A stretch of 7,967 nucleotides of DNA. Source: Verrucomicrobiota bacterium (GTDB lineage: Bacteria; Verrucomicrobiota; Verrucomicrobiia; Limisphaerales; UBA9464). The notes below the pieces were generated by a model. The model was given only the letters and a program-made list of their open reading frames with translations. It made no database searches and was not told where the DNA came from. This document shows, in pieces, positions 1 to 7,362 of this stretch (position 1 is the stretch's first letter; every line of letters begins with the position of its first letter). Location: NCBI GenBank assembly GCA_017302195.1, contig JAFLEG010000169.1, forward strand, positions 1-7,967. The letters are read 5' to 3'. Made by a program: the position numbers and the translations under genes.

Positions 1-1
1 C

Positions 2-3000
2 GCCGGCGCCGGTGCCGGCTGACACCAGGTTGCCGCGCAGGATTCCTGAGTCGTACGCGCCCACGGTGACCCCGCCATCGTTCCCATGACCTGCCACCAT
101 CAGGAGCCCGGGATTGTCATCCACGGGCAGCAGATCGCCCCGGGATCCCTGAAAAGCCTGGGGAATCCGAAAATCAAGGTCTGGCGTGTCGCGGGCCAGA
201 TCGAGCCGGACGATCCGGTTCTCCTGGAAGGCCGCCCACAGGTATCGCCCGTCGGAAGACCACTTCCATGTCATTGGGTGTCGGGGAAGCGGCAGGATTC
301 GAATCGGACTGAGGGACTTCGAGATCAGCACCGGGGTGCCTTCCAGCAGGGCCGCAAATTCCTGGCGCGTGTCACTCCAGAGGAGGGCATCGGGAAGGTG
401 CGCGGGTGGATCCTCGCCTCCGGGAGAGGTGACGCGCAGCAACTGGTCCGCCCTCTGGTTTCCGGGTTCGGGATCCGACGCCAGACTGCTCACCTCGGCG
501 AAGAAGGACGTGGCAACCGGTGATGTGGACCGGAGATTCATGCGAATCTGTCGGTGTTCGCCCGGCCGGAGCACCTCCGGGGACCTGATCCACAACGGGC
601 AGTTGCTGCACGCGTGCTCGAGGACGGCGCCGTCAACGCCCTCCACCGTGCAGAGGGGAGACTGCGGGATCCTCAGATAAAACTCGGAGGCCGCATCCGG
701 ACCCCGGTTGGTGACCACCACCACCGCCTCAAAGGCCTCGCCGAGGGCGACCTGCCCGGGCAGGGAAAGGGTATGCAGGGCGAGGTCGGCGGTCTGCAAG
801 TGCATGCTGACAGAACCCTGGGCCGAGTTGTTGGAAGAATCCGGATCGAACTGGCCGGCGGAGACCTCCGTGCGGAAGTCCACGGAACCGGCGTAGTTCG
901 GCGGCGTTGCCGTGAGGCGAAACGTCGCCGTCTCCCCGACCGGCAATTGGGCCACCGAGTAAACCCACGCGCCTCCCATGGACTCCACCGCTGCCGGATG
1001 GGTTGCGACGGTGCGGAGGCCGGTGTTTGCAACCAGTTGCATCTGCACCCGTGTCGCAGGATCCGGCCCCCGGTTGGTCACCGTCACTGTGGCTGTAAAC
1101 GAGGTGTCGTCGCGCCGCGATTCGGACAGGTCAAGCTGGACTCCGAGATCGCTCGAGCCGTCGCCGATCAGCGAGGAGGGATACAGGAGGAGAATGGAAC
1201 CGCTGCGGAGCGCCAGACCGTGATCTCCCCAGCGGGCAATGTCGTCCACCGGACGCACCAACTCCGCGGGCAGGGGCTCTGTCCCGGTGACCTCCAGGGT
1301 GTCGGCCCGGAGACGGGACACCCCACGGCTCGCCGCATAGACCACCGAGCGGGACGGCTCGGGCAGAAACTGGCTGCCGGCCAGGGCGGGGCGCTGAAAC
1401 CGGGAGCCAATGTCGAAATAGGCGCCGTCGAAATAGAGCCGCTGCTCATCGGTGGTAAATCGGTAGCGATTCGTGGGGAGCGCCAGTGACCTACCGTTGA
1501 GCACGCGCAGTGGTTCCAGTTGGTAGTCCCGAAGTTCGCCCGGTTGTGCGACCCAGAGGCGGCCCGCGGTGAACCCCAGCGTCCTCAGCTCCGAAGGAGG
1601 GACCGAGGCCCTGTCACGCTCCTCCAGACCCTGATAGATCCTCAGGGAGTTCCGGGTGGCCACCGCCAGCGGGTGGCCCGCACCGGGCAGTGGCAGGAAG
1701 TCCAGAATGGTTTCGCCCTCCAGAATCAGCGGGGCCTCGGGGGTTGCCAGGGCGAGGTTCCATCGGGCGATTCGATTGGAACCCACCCGCGCATAGAGGT
1801 GGTCCCCTGTGGGTGCCACGGCGAGTTGCGAGGGTTCACCCTCCGGGTCCAGATACGATTCCACCGCGGCCGCTGCCGGATCAATCACCGCCACGGCGGG
1901 CGGCCCGCCCGCCGGACGCCGGGACAACGCGGCGAACAGGTGCTTCCCTGACGGAGACCCAATCAGATGATTCATGGGCAGACCCATCCGCTCCACTCCG
2001 GCACGCGCCCAAGGCAGCACGGCCGTCTCCGCGAACGAGGCGTTGTTGGAGGGATCCGGGTCCGGAGTTCCCAGGTTCACGTGAACCCCCTGCTGACGCA
2101 ATTCGGGCAAACTGCTGCCGCGGTCGATTTCCACCACGATGTGCGTGCGCGGCGGCAGGGATCCGATGGTGCCGCGACCCAGGAAGCTCTGCCCGTAGAA
2201 GGCATCTGTCTCTGACAGGTGGACTCCGAACGCTGTTGCCGGTCCGTGATTGGTGATCGTCACCCGTTCCTTCCAGCGCGCAAAGGGCTCGCCTTTGCCC
2301 AGCGGACTGAGAATCACCACCGGGGGCGCTTCCAGGTGGACCGACAGGTCGGTGGTGTTGGTGGACATCAGCGGGCTCTCCCAAACCCTCAGGGCGGCTC
2401 CGGAGGACATCAGGCCCGCCACCCGCCGTCCGCCCAAACGCACCAGTATGCCGGGAAGCTGAGCGCCGTCCCGGGGATCCCCGGGCAGCCCGTGGGACCC
2501 GATGTACGCGCGGTTGTTAAGGTCGTAGATGTGGAACTGGTCCTGAGTGTCCACAAAACCTGCCCGATTGAGCTCTGGCAGCGCCACTGCCGACCTCAGG
2601 CTGTTCCAGCCGGGAATCCAGTCGTTCGGGGCGAAGTCTCCCGCGGGGGCGAGGGTGTCGGCCTCCAACAGGCGCCCCGTGGCGGTGATGAGGAGGTCTC
2701 CGAGCAGGCGACAGGGCCCTTGGGCCCGGTCCGCTGCGACCAGAGTGACGCCCTGGGAATCCACCCGGACCCGGTGGAGCAGGTCCCCCTCGGAGATGAA
2801 GGCCTCGTCTGCGGAGCGACCGGGTTCGATGTGGCTCCCGTCGGCTGCGGTGAACAGGGGCAGGGTTGCCGCCAGTCTCCGCCCCTGAGCATACGCCACC
2901 AGCCGGGGCTGGGTGCCATCCGGGACCGACGGGTGCACCACGGCCAGCAATCGCTCCGTGGACCCTGGCAGGATCGCGAGGGCCTTGGTGCGTTGCCGGC

Positions 3001-5419
3001 TTTGGCGCGGATCCAGCGGGTGGGTCTGAGTCACCCGCCATTCCTGCAAATCCACCCGCTGCAGCGTGCCATTGGCCAGGGCGAGCCATGCCACCGATCC
3101 ATCTGAGGACACCGCCAAACGAACCGCAGGGTGCGTGAGTGGTAGTTCGCGCACCCCCGCCCCGGTTTGGCCGTCGATTTCCTGCAGCAGACCCGTGGCC
3201 TGGTTCCCGCTGCCGGCCGACAGCAGCAGGTGATCAGTCCCCGGCAGCGGGGCCAGGTCGAGAAATGGACCGGGAAGCGAGAACCCGCGGATCAGGTCCA
3301 ACGTGCCAACCCGGGAACGAAACTCCCCGGTGCCCGCCTCGAAAGTGACGCCCAAGGCCTCTCCATCGAGGGTCAACTCCCCCTCGAAGCGACCGTCCTC
3401 CAGGCGGATCGGGTTCGGATCCGGTCGAAAGGTGGCCAGTGCGGGATCGGTGAGGAGGGTGATCTGCGTGACCAGATTGGTGTAGGAGACCCAGCCACGG
3501 TCGTGGCTGTTGATGGCCACGACAGTCCACGGGAAGGGCACGCCGCTAAAGACCGCGTCGGGGGTTTCGCCATGCAGACGGGTGATGCCCCGGACGTCAT
3601 CGTCTTCTCCGGACAGCATCTTGCATTCGAGGAAGACGCCATCCAGGGAGGCGCACAGCGTCACGGTGAAGGGGCCGTCGGTCAGCAGGTTGTCGGAAGC
3701 TGCCAGGGGGAAGTGGGCTTCGGAGACCCCGGCAGGAATCCGAAAGGGGATGGGTGCCGGCAGGCGCGGGTGGTCCGAGGAGATCGTGAGCTCCGATTCG
3801 TGGTCCCGGGAATGGGCGAGCTGGATCTTTCCGAAGACCAGTTTCCCTTCCACCAGTCGTTGCGGCCATTCCAGGGTGGCCCCGCCCTGCTCGTCATCGG
3901 TGATGGCCACCCAGGCCTCGGCTGCCGGCCATCCGGGAATGCGTGCCTCCAGCCGTGCGCGGCGGCCGGGTCGGTTCAGGATGCGGTCGTCGCCCACCCG
4001 AAGCGGAATCTCCCCAGCGGAGGCTCCGGCCGGGATCAGGAGGCGCTCGGGAATCTCCAATGGCGGCTCGGCCGAGAGCAGAATCTGGACGGGACGGGTG
4101 GCCGGACCGGGCAGGACCACGCGCAGGGGTTGGTCCGAAACTCCGCTGGCCTCCAGGACCGTAGTGGGCGCCTGCAGGTACAGGACTCCGGACTCGTTGT
4201 CCTCGTTGTACAGGGTCAGACTCGCCGGCGCGAAGCCTTCAGCGAACGCCGTCACCGTGACCACACTCCGGCCATCGGCGAGGGAATCGTCGGCATTGGT
4301 GGCGCCGAATAACGCCCTGAACGGCGGCGATTCCGAAAGGACCACCGAGGCTGGGACGGCGATCTCTTCGGGTGCGTCGCTCGCCAGGCGAACCGTCAGC
4401 GAACTGCCGACGTGCCCGCGGGCGGTGATGCGTAGGATGCGGGTTCCGGGTGTCGCCTCGCCGAGCACCGGGCCGTCGGACTCCGTGTCGAGACCGAGTT
4501 CCAGGCGCTGTATTCCGCCTGTGATCGGATCGCGGGGCGCAGCCAACAGTGAAAACGAAGGTGACTCCTGCCAGGTCGTCAGATCCAGGCTGCAGGCGAG
4601 TGAGGCCGCGGGACCCGGTGAAATCACGGTGAGTCTTCCGTTCCAAACCCCATTCACCACGGTGGCTGACGTAGGTTCGATCGGAATTTCGGTACGGGTA
4701 CCTGTCCACGGCAGCGACAATCCAGGATTTTTGATTCCGGGGGAGCCGCCTTCCCAGCGCCAGTCGCCGGGGCCGAATCTGTTGGCAGCACCACGCCGGA
4801 CCCAAGCCCCGGGGTCTGAGGCCGGGATGCTCAACGGTGGGCCGAACCAGCGGTCGGTGATCCTTCGCCGTGAAGCGGCCGCCGTCCACACCTGATCCGC
4901 CAGTCGCTCCCCGGGATCCCGGAGCCGGAATGCCAAGGCGGGGCGGTATGGAGGATTCAGTGCCTCCGTGGCGGTCAACCGTTTTTCCGGGAGCGGGCCA
5001 TTGGTCCGGCTGGTCCAGACCAGCGTGTCACCGGGGGCAATCGTCATGGTCGGAATGCGCTGACGCACGACCCGTTCGGGACGCTCACCGCTCTGAAGGA
5101 CCTCCAGATGCCAGCCCTCCAGGGAGAGGGCTTGGGAGCCCGGATGGGTGATCTCCATGACCTCTCCCCCTTCGGCAATCTCGGAGATGACCGGATCTGC
5201 ATCCGTTCTCTGATAGGCCCGGAGTGGTAGAGAGCCGCGGAACTCCCCGTCGGGAGACCCGTCCGGCTGGCGCACGGTGATCCGGACCGGGAATCCGACG
5301 CCCGAGATCACTTCTCCCGGTGGCAGGTCGAAGGTGACCGTGGGCTGCGCCAGGACAGCGTGAACTCCCGACACGACAAGAATCATCGAGAGCAGCGACG
5401 GGCGGCCTGGGCGCTTCAT
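2..5419 (-). CDS. Giant secreted multidomain protein (lamin-tail-like, Calx-beta-like, beta-propeller-like and DUF11/CARDB repeats), partial at C-terminus
   Basis: One open frame of 1,806 codons runs from the ATG at 5419 past the left edge, so the C-terminus is missing. Residues 1-24 form a Sec signal peptide (basic start, LLSMILVVSGVHAVLA, likely cleavage after A24). Domains in order: lamin-tail-like, about 78-245 (EITHPGSQALSLEGWHLEV, IAPGDTLVW, late AWVRRGA...PGIKNPGL); an ACSLDLTTW stretch near 276-286; three Calx-beta-like repeats, about 324-408, 409-507 and 508-602, the first two ending in acidic NEDNE/TDDE turns; an Ig-like stretch to about 710; a propeller-like segment about 714-1013; a DUF11/CARDB repeat with ITNHGP (N1057); a second propeller-like segment about 1137-1412; two more DUF11/CARDB repeats with TNRGP (N1449, N1571); and the start of a third propeller-like segment from about 1665. 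It is probably a secreted or surface protein for adhesion or binding; no catalytic motif was seen. No Shine-Dalgarno sequence precedes the ATG. The start is chosen because the signal peptide follows directly. An in-frame GTG at 5509 would add 30 residues and bury the signal. Confidence 0.93.
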   Translation of the reverse strand, partial: MKRPGRPSLLSMILVVSGVHAVLAQPTVTFDLPPGEVISGVGFPVRITVRQPDGSPDGEFRGSLPLRAYQRTDADPVISEIAEGGEVMEITHPGSQALSLEGWHLEVLQSGERPERVVRQRIPTMTIAPGDTLVWTSRTNGPLPEKRLTATEALNPPYRPALAFRLRDPGERLADQVWTAAASRRRITDRWFGPPLSIPASDPGAWVRRGAANRFGPGDWRWEGGSPGIKNPGLSLPWTGTRTEIPIEPTSATVVNGVWNGRLTVISPGPAASLACSLDLTTWQESPSFSLLAAPRDPITGGIQRLELGLDTESDGPVLGEATPGTRILRITARGHVGSSLTVRLASDAPEEIAVPASVVLSESPPFRALFGATNADDSLADGRSVVTVTAFAEGFAPASLTLYNEDNESGVLYLQAPTTVLEASGVSDQPLRVVLPGPATRPVQILLSAEPPLEIPERLLIPAGASAGEIPLRVGDDRILNRPGRRARLEARIPGWPAAEAWVAITDDEQGGATLEWPQRLVEGKLVFGKIQLAHSRDHESELTISSDHPRLPAPIPFRIPAGVSEAHFPLAASDNLLTDGPFTVTLCASLDGVFLECKMLSGEDDDVRGITRLHGETPDAVFSGVPFPWTVVAINSHDRGWVSYTNLVTQITLLTDPALATFRPDPNPIRLEDGRFEGELTLDGEALGVTFEAGTGEFRSRVGTLDLIRGFSLPGPFLDLAPLPGTDHLLLSAGSGNQATGLLQEIDGQTGAGVRELPLTHPAVRLAVSSDGSVAWLALANGTLQRVDLQEWRVTQTHPLDPRQSRQRTKALAILPGSTERLLAVVHPSVPDGTQPRLVAYAQGRRLAATLPLFTAADGSHIEPGRSADEAFISEGDLLHRVRVDSQGVTLVAADRAQGPCRLLGDLLITATGRLLEADTLAPAGDFAPNDWIPGWNSLRSAVALPELNRAGFVDTQDQFHIYDLNNRAYIGSHGLPGDPRDGAQLPGILVRLGGRRVAGLMSSGAALRVWESPLMSTNTTDLSVHLEAPPVVILSPLGKGEPFARWKERVTITNHGPATAFGVHLSETDAFYGQSFLGRGTIGSLPPRTHIVVEIDRGSSLPELRQQGVHVNLGTPDPDPSNNASFAETAVLPWARAGVERMGLPMNHLIGSPSGKHLFAALSRRPAGGPPAVAVIDPAAAAVESYLDPEGEPSQLAVAPTGDHLYARVGSNRIARWNLALATPEAPLILEGETILDFLPLPGAGHPLAVATRNSLRIYQGLEERDRASVPPSELRTLGFTAGRLWVAQPGELRDYQLEPLRVLNGRSLALPTNRYRFTTDEQRLYFDGAYFDIGSRFQRPALAGSQFLPEPSRSVVYAASRGVSRLRADTLEVTGTEPLPAELVRPVDDIARWGDHGLALRSGSILLLYPSSLIGDGSSDLGVQLDLSESRRDDTSFTATVTVTNRGPDPATRVQMQLVANTGLRTVATHPAAVESMGGAWVYSVAQLPVGETATFRLTATPPNYAGSVDFRTEVSAGQFDPDSSNNSAQGSVSMHLQTADLALHTLSLPGQVALGEAFEAVVVVTNRGPDAASEFYLRIPQSPLCTVEGVDGAVLEHACSNCPLWIRSPEVLRPGEHRQIRMNLRSTSPVATSFFAEVSSLASDPEPGNQRADQLLRVTSPGGEDPPAHLPDALLWSDTRQEFAALLEGTPVLISKSLSPIRILPLPRHPMTWKWSSDGRYLWAAFQENRIVRLDLARDTPDLDFRIPQAFQGSRGDLLPVDDNPGLLMVAGHGNDGGVTVGAYDSGILRGNLVSAGTGAG

Positions 5420-5572
5420 GGGTTCGGGGAGGACGCTGCCGAAAGCGGGTGCGAATGCAATGGCAGGATGGTGGAAGCCTGATCCATCCGAATCCCTGAC
5501 GCGAAGCACCAGCGACTGCGCCTTCTGGCGGAACGGCAGGGGGTCAGCCTGAACAAATCCCCTCGAAGTGAG
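5420..5572. other. Gap between the giant secreted protein gene and the higA-like gene
   Basis: This 153-base stretch should hold the leader and promoter of the giant gene on the minus strand, but I find no convincing -35/-10 pair and no Shine-Dalgarno sequence before the ATG at 5419. The giant gene's frame stays open through the whole gap, back to the TGA (5573-5575) that ends the higA-like gene, and both genes lie in the same frame. The translated stretch resembles no domain I know. Confidence 0.5.
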
Positions 5573-5580
5573 TCAGGCTG
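5545..5580. repeat. 8-bp inverted repeat overlapping the higA-like stop codon
   Basis: CAGCCTGA at 5545-5552 is the exact reverse complement of TCAGGCTG at 5573-5580, with a 20-base spacer. The right arm contains the stop codon of the higA-like gene. A transcript could fold here, but the loop is long and no T-run follows in either direction, so it is not a classical intrinsic terminator. Chance or a weak operator-like site are also possible. Confidence 0.35.
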
Positions 5581-5833
5581 CGGCTGGCTCTGGAAGCGGT
5601 TTCAGCGCGCAGCGTTTGACCGTTCGGGCGATGGACTCCTCCAGATCATCCGCGGCAATCTGCAGGTCATGGTGCGACTGGAGATCCAGCCACCACTCCG
5701 CCCGGGTTCCCAAGCATCGGGAAAGCCGCAGCGCGGTGTCCGCCCGTTCGACCCGGACGATCTGGCTGATTCGCATCGGTGTCACATCAACTGCCTTTGC
5801 CAGTGCGTTCTGGCTCAACCTCAGCGGCTCCAT
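5573..5833 (-). CDS. HigA-family antitoxin-like HTH protein, solitary and probably degenerate
   Basis: HigA proteins are XRE-type helix-turn-helix antitoxins that bind HigB and repress their own operon. The match here is in the HTH core: LSQNALAKAVDVTPMRISQIV, then ADTALRLSRCLGT, EWWLDLQSHHDL and a charged C-terminal helix. From the ATG at 5833 the product is 86 residues, against roughly 90-110 usual for the family. Two things are odd. The usual N-terminal HPGE-x-L-x-EEF segment is replaced or lost just before MEPLRLSQ. The loop normally reading like NGKRGITADTAL is here RVERADTAL, an apparent three-residue in-frame loss that may impair DNA binding. The same frame can be opened from a TTG at 5905, but that would overlap the upstream gene by 29 bases and adds nothing HigA-like. 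No HigB toxin gene lies on either side. It may be a pseudogene, a solitary regulator, or a relic of a higBA pair. Family assignment is firm; function is doubtful. Confidence 0.78.
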   Translation of the reverse strand: MEPLRLSQNALAKAVDVTPMRISQIVRVERADTALRLSRCLGTRAEWWLDLQSHHDLQIAADDLEESIARTVKRCALKPLPEPAAA

Positions 5834-5876
5834 CAAGCCCAGAGGCCCCCACTGGCTAACCCCGCGCTGTGAGTTC

Positions 5877-7349
5877 CTAGGTTGGCTGGCGATGCCAAAC
5901 GTCAACTAGACAGCCGATGCTTTTACATGCTGGAAACAGAGAGAGGATGACTAGCAGGAAAGCTAACGACGGCTGGTTGGCGCGGAAGCAAGCGATGCTA
6001 ACCGCAACTACCGGAAGTATCAGGACCGAGAATATAGAAAACAGGATGCATAGTAGCTCAGGATGAATAATTACCAAGGGTGATTCACTTCGGGGTAACA
6101 ATTGCACCCGAGCCTTTGTGCAGATTAGAACCAAACATAGATAGCATTGGGCAGAAATCAGCATTACCGACCCCATTATGCAAAATCTCCTTTCATCGAT
6201 TTCAATTCCGAGGATGCTAATCTGCCTTGTTGAATTTGATGCCGAGTCCTGCCTCGCGTGACGCTTCAAGGCCTCCCAGCTCATGTCAAAATACTTATCG
6301 TCAAGTTGTGCGGCCATTGGAAATGCGTCTTCGAACTCTTTTAAAAGAGCGTTTGTGTTAATACCTGGCAATTCAGTTCTCGGAATTATTGAAGAATAAT
6401 CTCCGCGAGCTGTAGTATAATACTCGGTGAGGGATTCCACATATGGAAATCTGTTTGTCAGCAGTCTCCAATTCTCCGGTGTCGCCTGAAAGTCTATCGT
6501 AACAGGAGTCTGTGTGAATCGAATCATGTGAGTATCTAGTTTTCGAAAGGCATTCTGATAAATGACTGAGTACCCATTCACATCTCCTCCGGAGATTGCG
6601 AACTGTTCGCCTGGAAGCGGCCCGCCACTAATCCCAAAGCCCTGGCCGCGTGGGACAGGAGGGCCGAGCGGGATCTTAAGTAGTGCTTTGTCGATGGGTT
6701 CGATTGATCCACTGTATATGGAGATAGTTTTTAATGCTGCTGATTGGGGATCGAAAATTGCTACTGCAGGCACGTGTTTGATTATGTGGAGATCGCCGAC
6801 ACCTCTGTCGCGCCCGGAATCGTAAATTGAAAACGCAAAATCTGATACATCCATTATGTGTAGATATGACAGCTTGTCTCCAAGGGAATTCCACGTGCTA
6901 CGAAACTCTGGCAGGCTTTCCGGTTTCCGAATAATTACCTTGTTGGTTTGTGGAATAAGACTAGAGCCCGAAGTTGAGCTTCCGGCGACGAGTCTGTATT
7001 GGTCCGCGATATCAAGTTGTGAAAAGTGGTGAACCTCCTTGAGTGGAATTGCAGAATGTCCCATTGGCACATACAATGGTTCAGCAACTCGAATGCGTTT
7101 CCGAATGGCCGAGTCCAGAAAGTCTTCTTCCCAACCCGCGACAATTTCATTAATTGCGGCGACGTCTCGTTTGGCCTCCTCGATCTGAGTACTACGTAAT
7201 GAGAAGAATAGTAGTGAACCGGCGATCAGCAAGAGCACCATGTGGACATGGCGGAGGTGGTCGAACGATGATTTGGAGTCCGAGGACGGTCGGTTCGAAG
7301 ATTCCATGCTAGACCGGATTTCATCAGAATTTGAATGCGGCGTCGACAT
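5877..7349 (-). CDS. Unrecognised low-GC membrane protein with large extracytoplasmic domain
   Basis: I do not recognise this 490-residue protein. Hydrophobicity read by eye gives one N-terminal membrane segment (residues about 35-51, VHMVLLLIAGSLLFFSL), a large hydrophilic region (52-388), and three C-terminal membrane segments (about 389-411, 432-455, 460-484). The hydrophilic region is probably extracytoplasmic. It starts with a charged helical stretch (IEEAKRDVAAINEIV) and contains a Gly-rich segment near 237-260 with two ISGG motifs. No catalytic or ligand-binding motif is evident. The ATG at 7349 lies 13 bases after the preceding gene's stop and has a weak AGAAG upstream. The frame stays open to an ATG at 7427, but those extra 26 codons overlap the upstream gene and look like its shadow. 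G+C is far below the flanks, suggesting horizontal acquisition. The higA-like ATG follows 43 bases downstream of the stop. That it is a gene is well supported by 490 open codons; its role is unknown. Confidence 0.82.
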   Translation of the reverse strand: MSTPHSNSDEIRSSMESSNRPSSDSKSSFDHLRHVHMVLLLIAGSLLFFSLRSTQIEEAKRDVAAINEIVAGWEEDFLDSAIRKRIRVAEPLYVPMGHSAIPLKEVHHFSQLDIADQYRLVAGSSTSGSSLIPQTNKVIIRKPESLPEFRSTWNSLGDKLSYLHIMDVSDFAFSIYDSGRDRGVGDLHIIKHVPAVAIFDPQSAALKTISIYSGSIEPIDKALLKIPLGPPVPRGQGFGISGGPLPGEQFAISGGDVNGYSVIYQNAFRKLDTHMIRFTQTPVTIDFQATPENWRLLTNRFPYVESLTEYYTTARGDYSSIIPRTELPGINTNALLKEFEDAFPMAAQLDDKYFDMSWEALKRHARQDSASNSTRQISILGIEIDERRFCIMGSVMLISAQCYLCLVLICTKARVQLLPRSESPLVIIHPELLCILFSIFSVLILPVVAVSIACFRANQPSLAFLLVILSLFPACKSIGCLVDVWHRQPT

Positions 7350-7362
7350 TGAACAATCACTT

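Noticed and set aside
554..1489. 311-codon open frame on the plus strand
   Set aside because: Shadow of the giant gene, whose frame here encodes clear DUF11-type repeats (TNRGP motifs).
1881..2384. 167-codon minus-strand frame
   Set aside because: Out-of-frame shadow of the giant gene; Arg/Gly/Ala-rich with no domain.
2219..3106. 295-codon open frame on the plus strand
   Set aside because: Antisense to the propeller-like and DUF11 regions of the giant gene; no domain features.
3167..4312. 381-codon open frame on the plus strand
   Set aside because: Antisense to the giant gene, Gly/Gln/Arg-rich, no recognisable motif and overlapped by another equally long antisense frame.
4239..4889. 216-codon minus-strand frame
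   Set aside because: Same strand as the giant gene but a different frame; His/Arg-rich translation, while the giant frame here encodes the lamin-tail-like and Calx-beta-like regions.
3510..4895. 461-codon open frame on the plus strand
   Set aside because: It lies opposite the continuous minus-strand giant gene. Its translation is Arg/Ser/Pro-rich with no domain, typical of the antisense of GC-rich coding DNA.
5834..5905. Longer TTG start for the HigA-like protein
   Set aside because: The 24 extra residues show nothing HigA-like, the start codon is rare, and it would overlap the end of the membrane protein gene.
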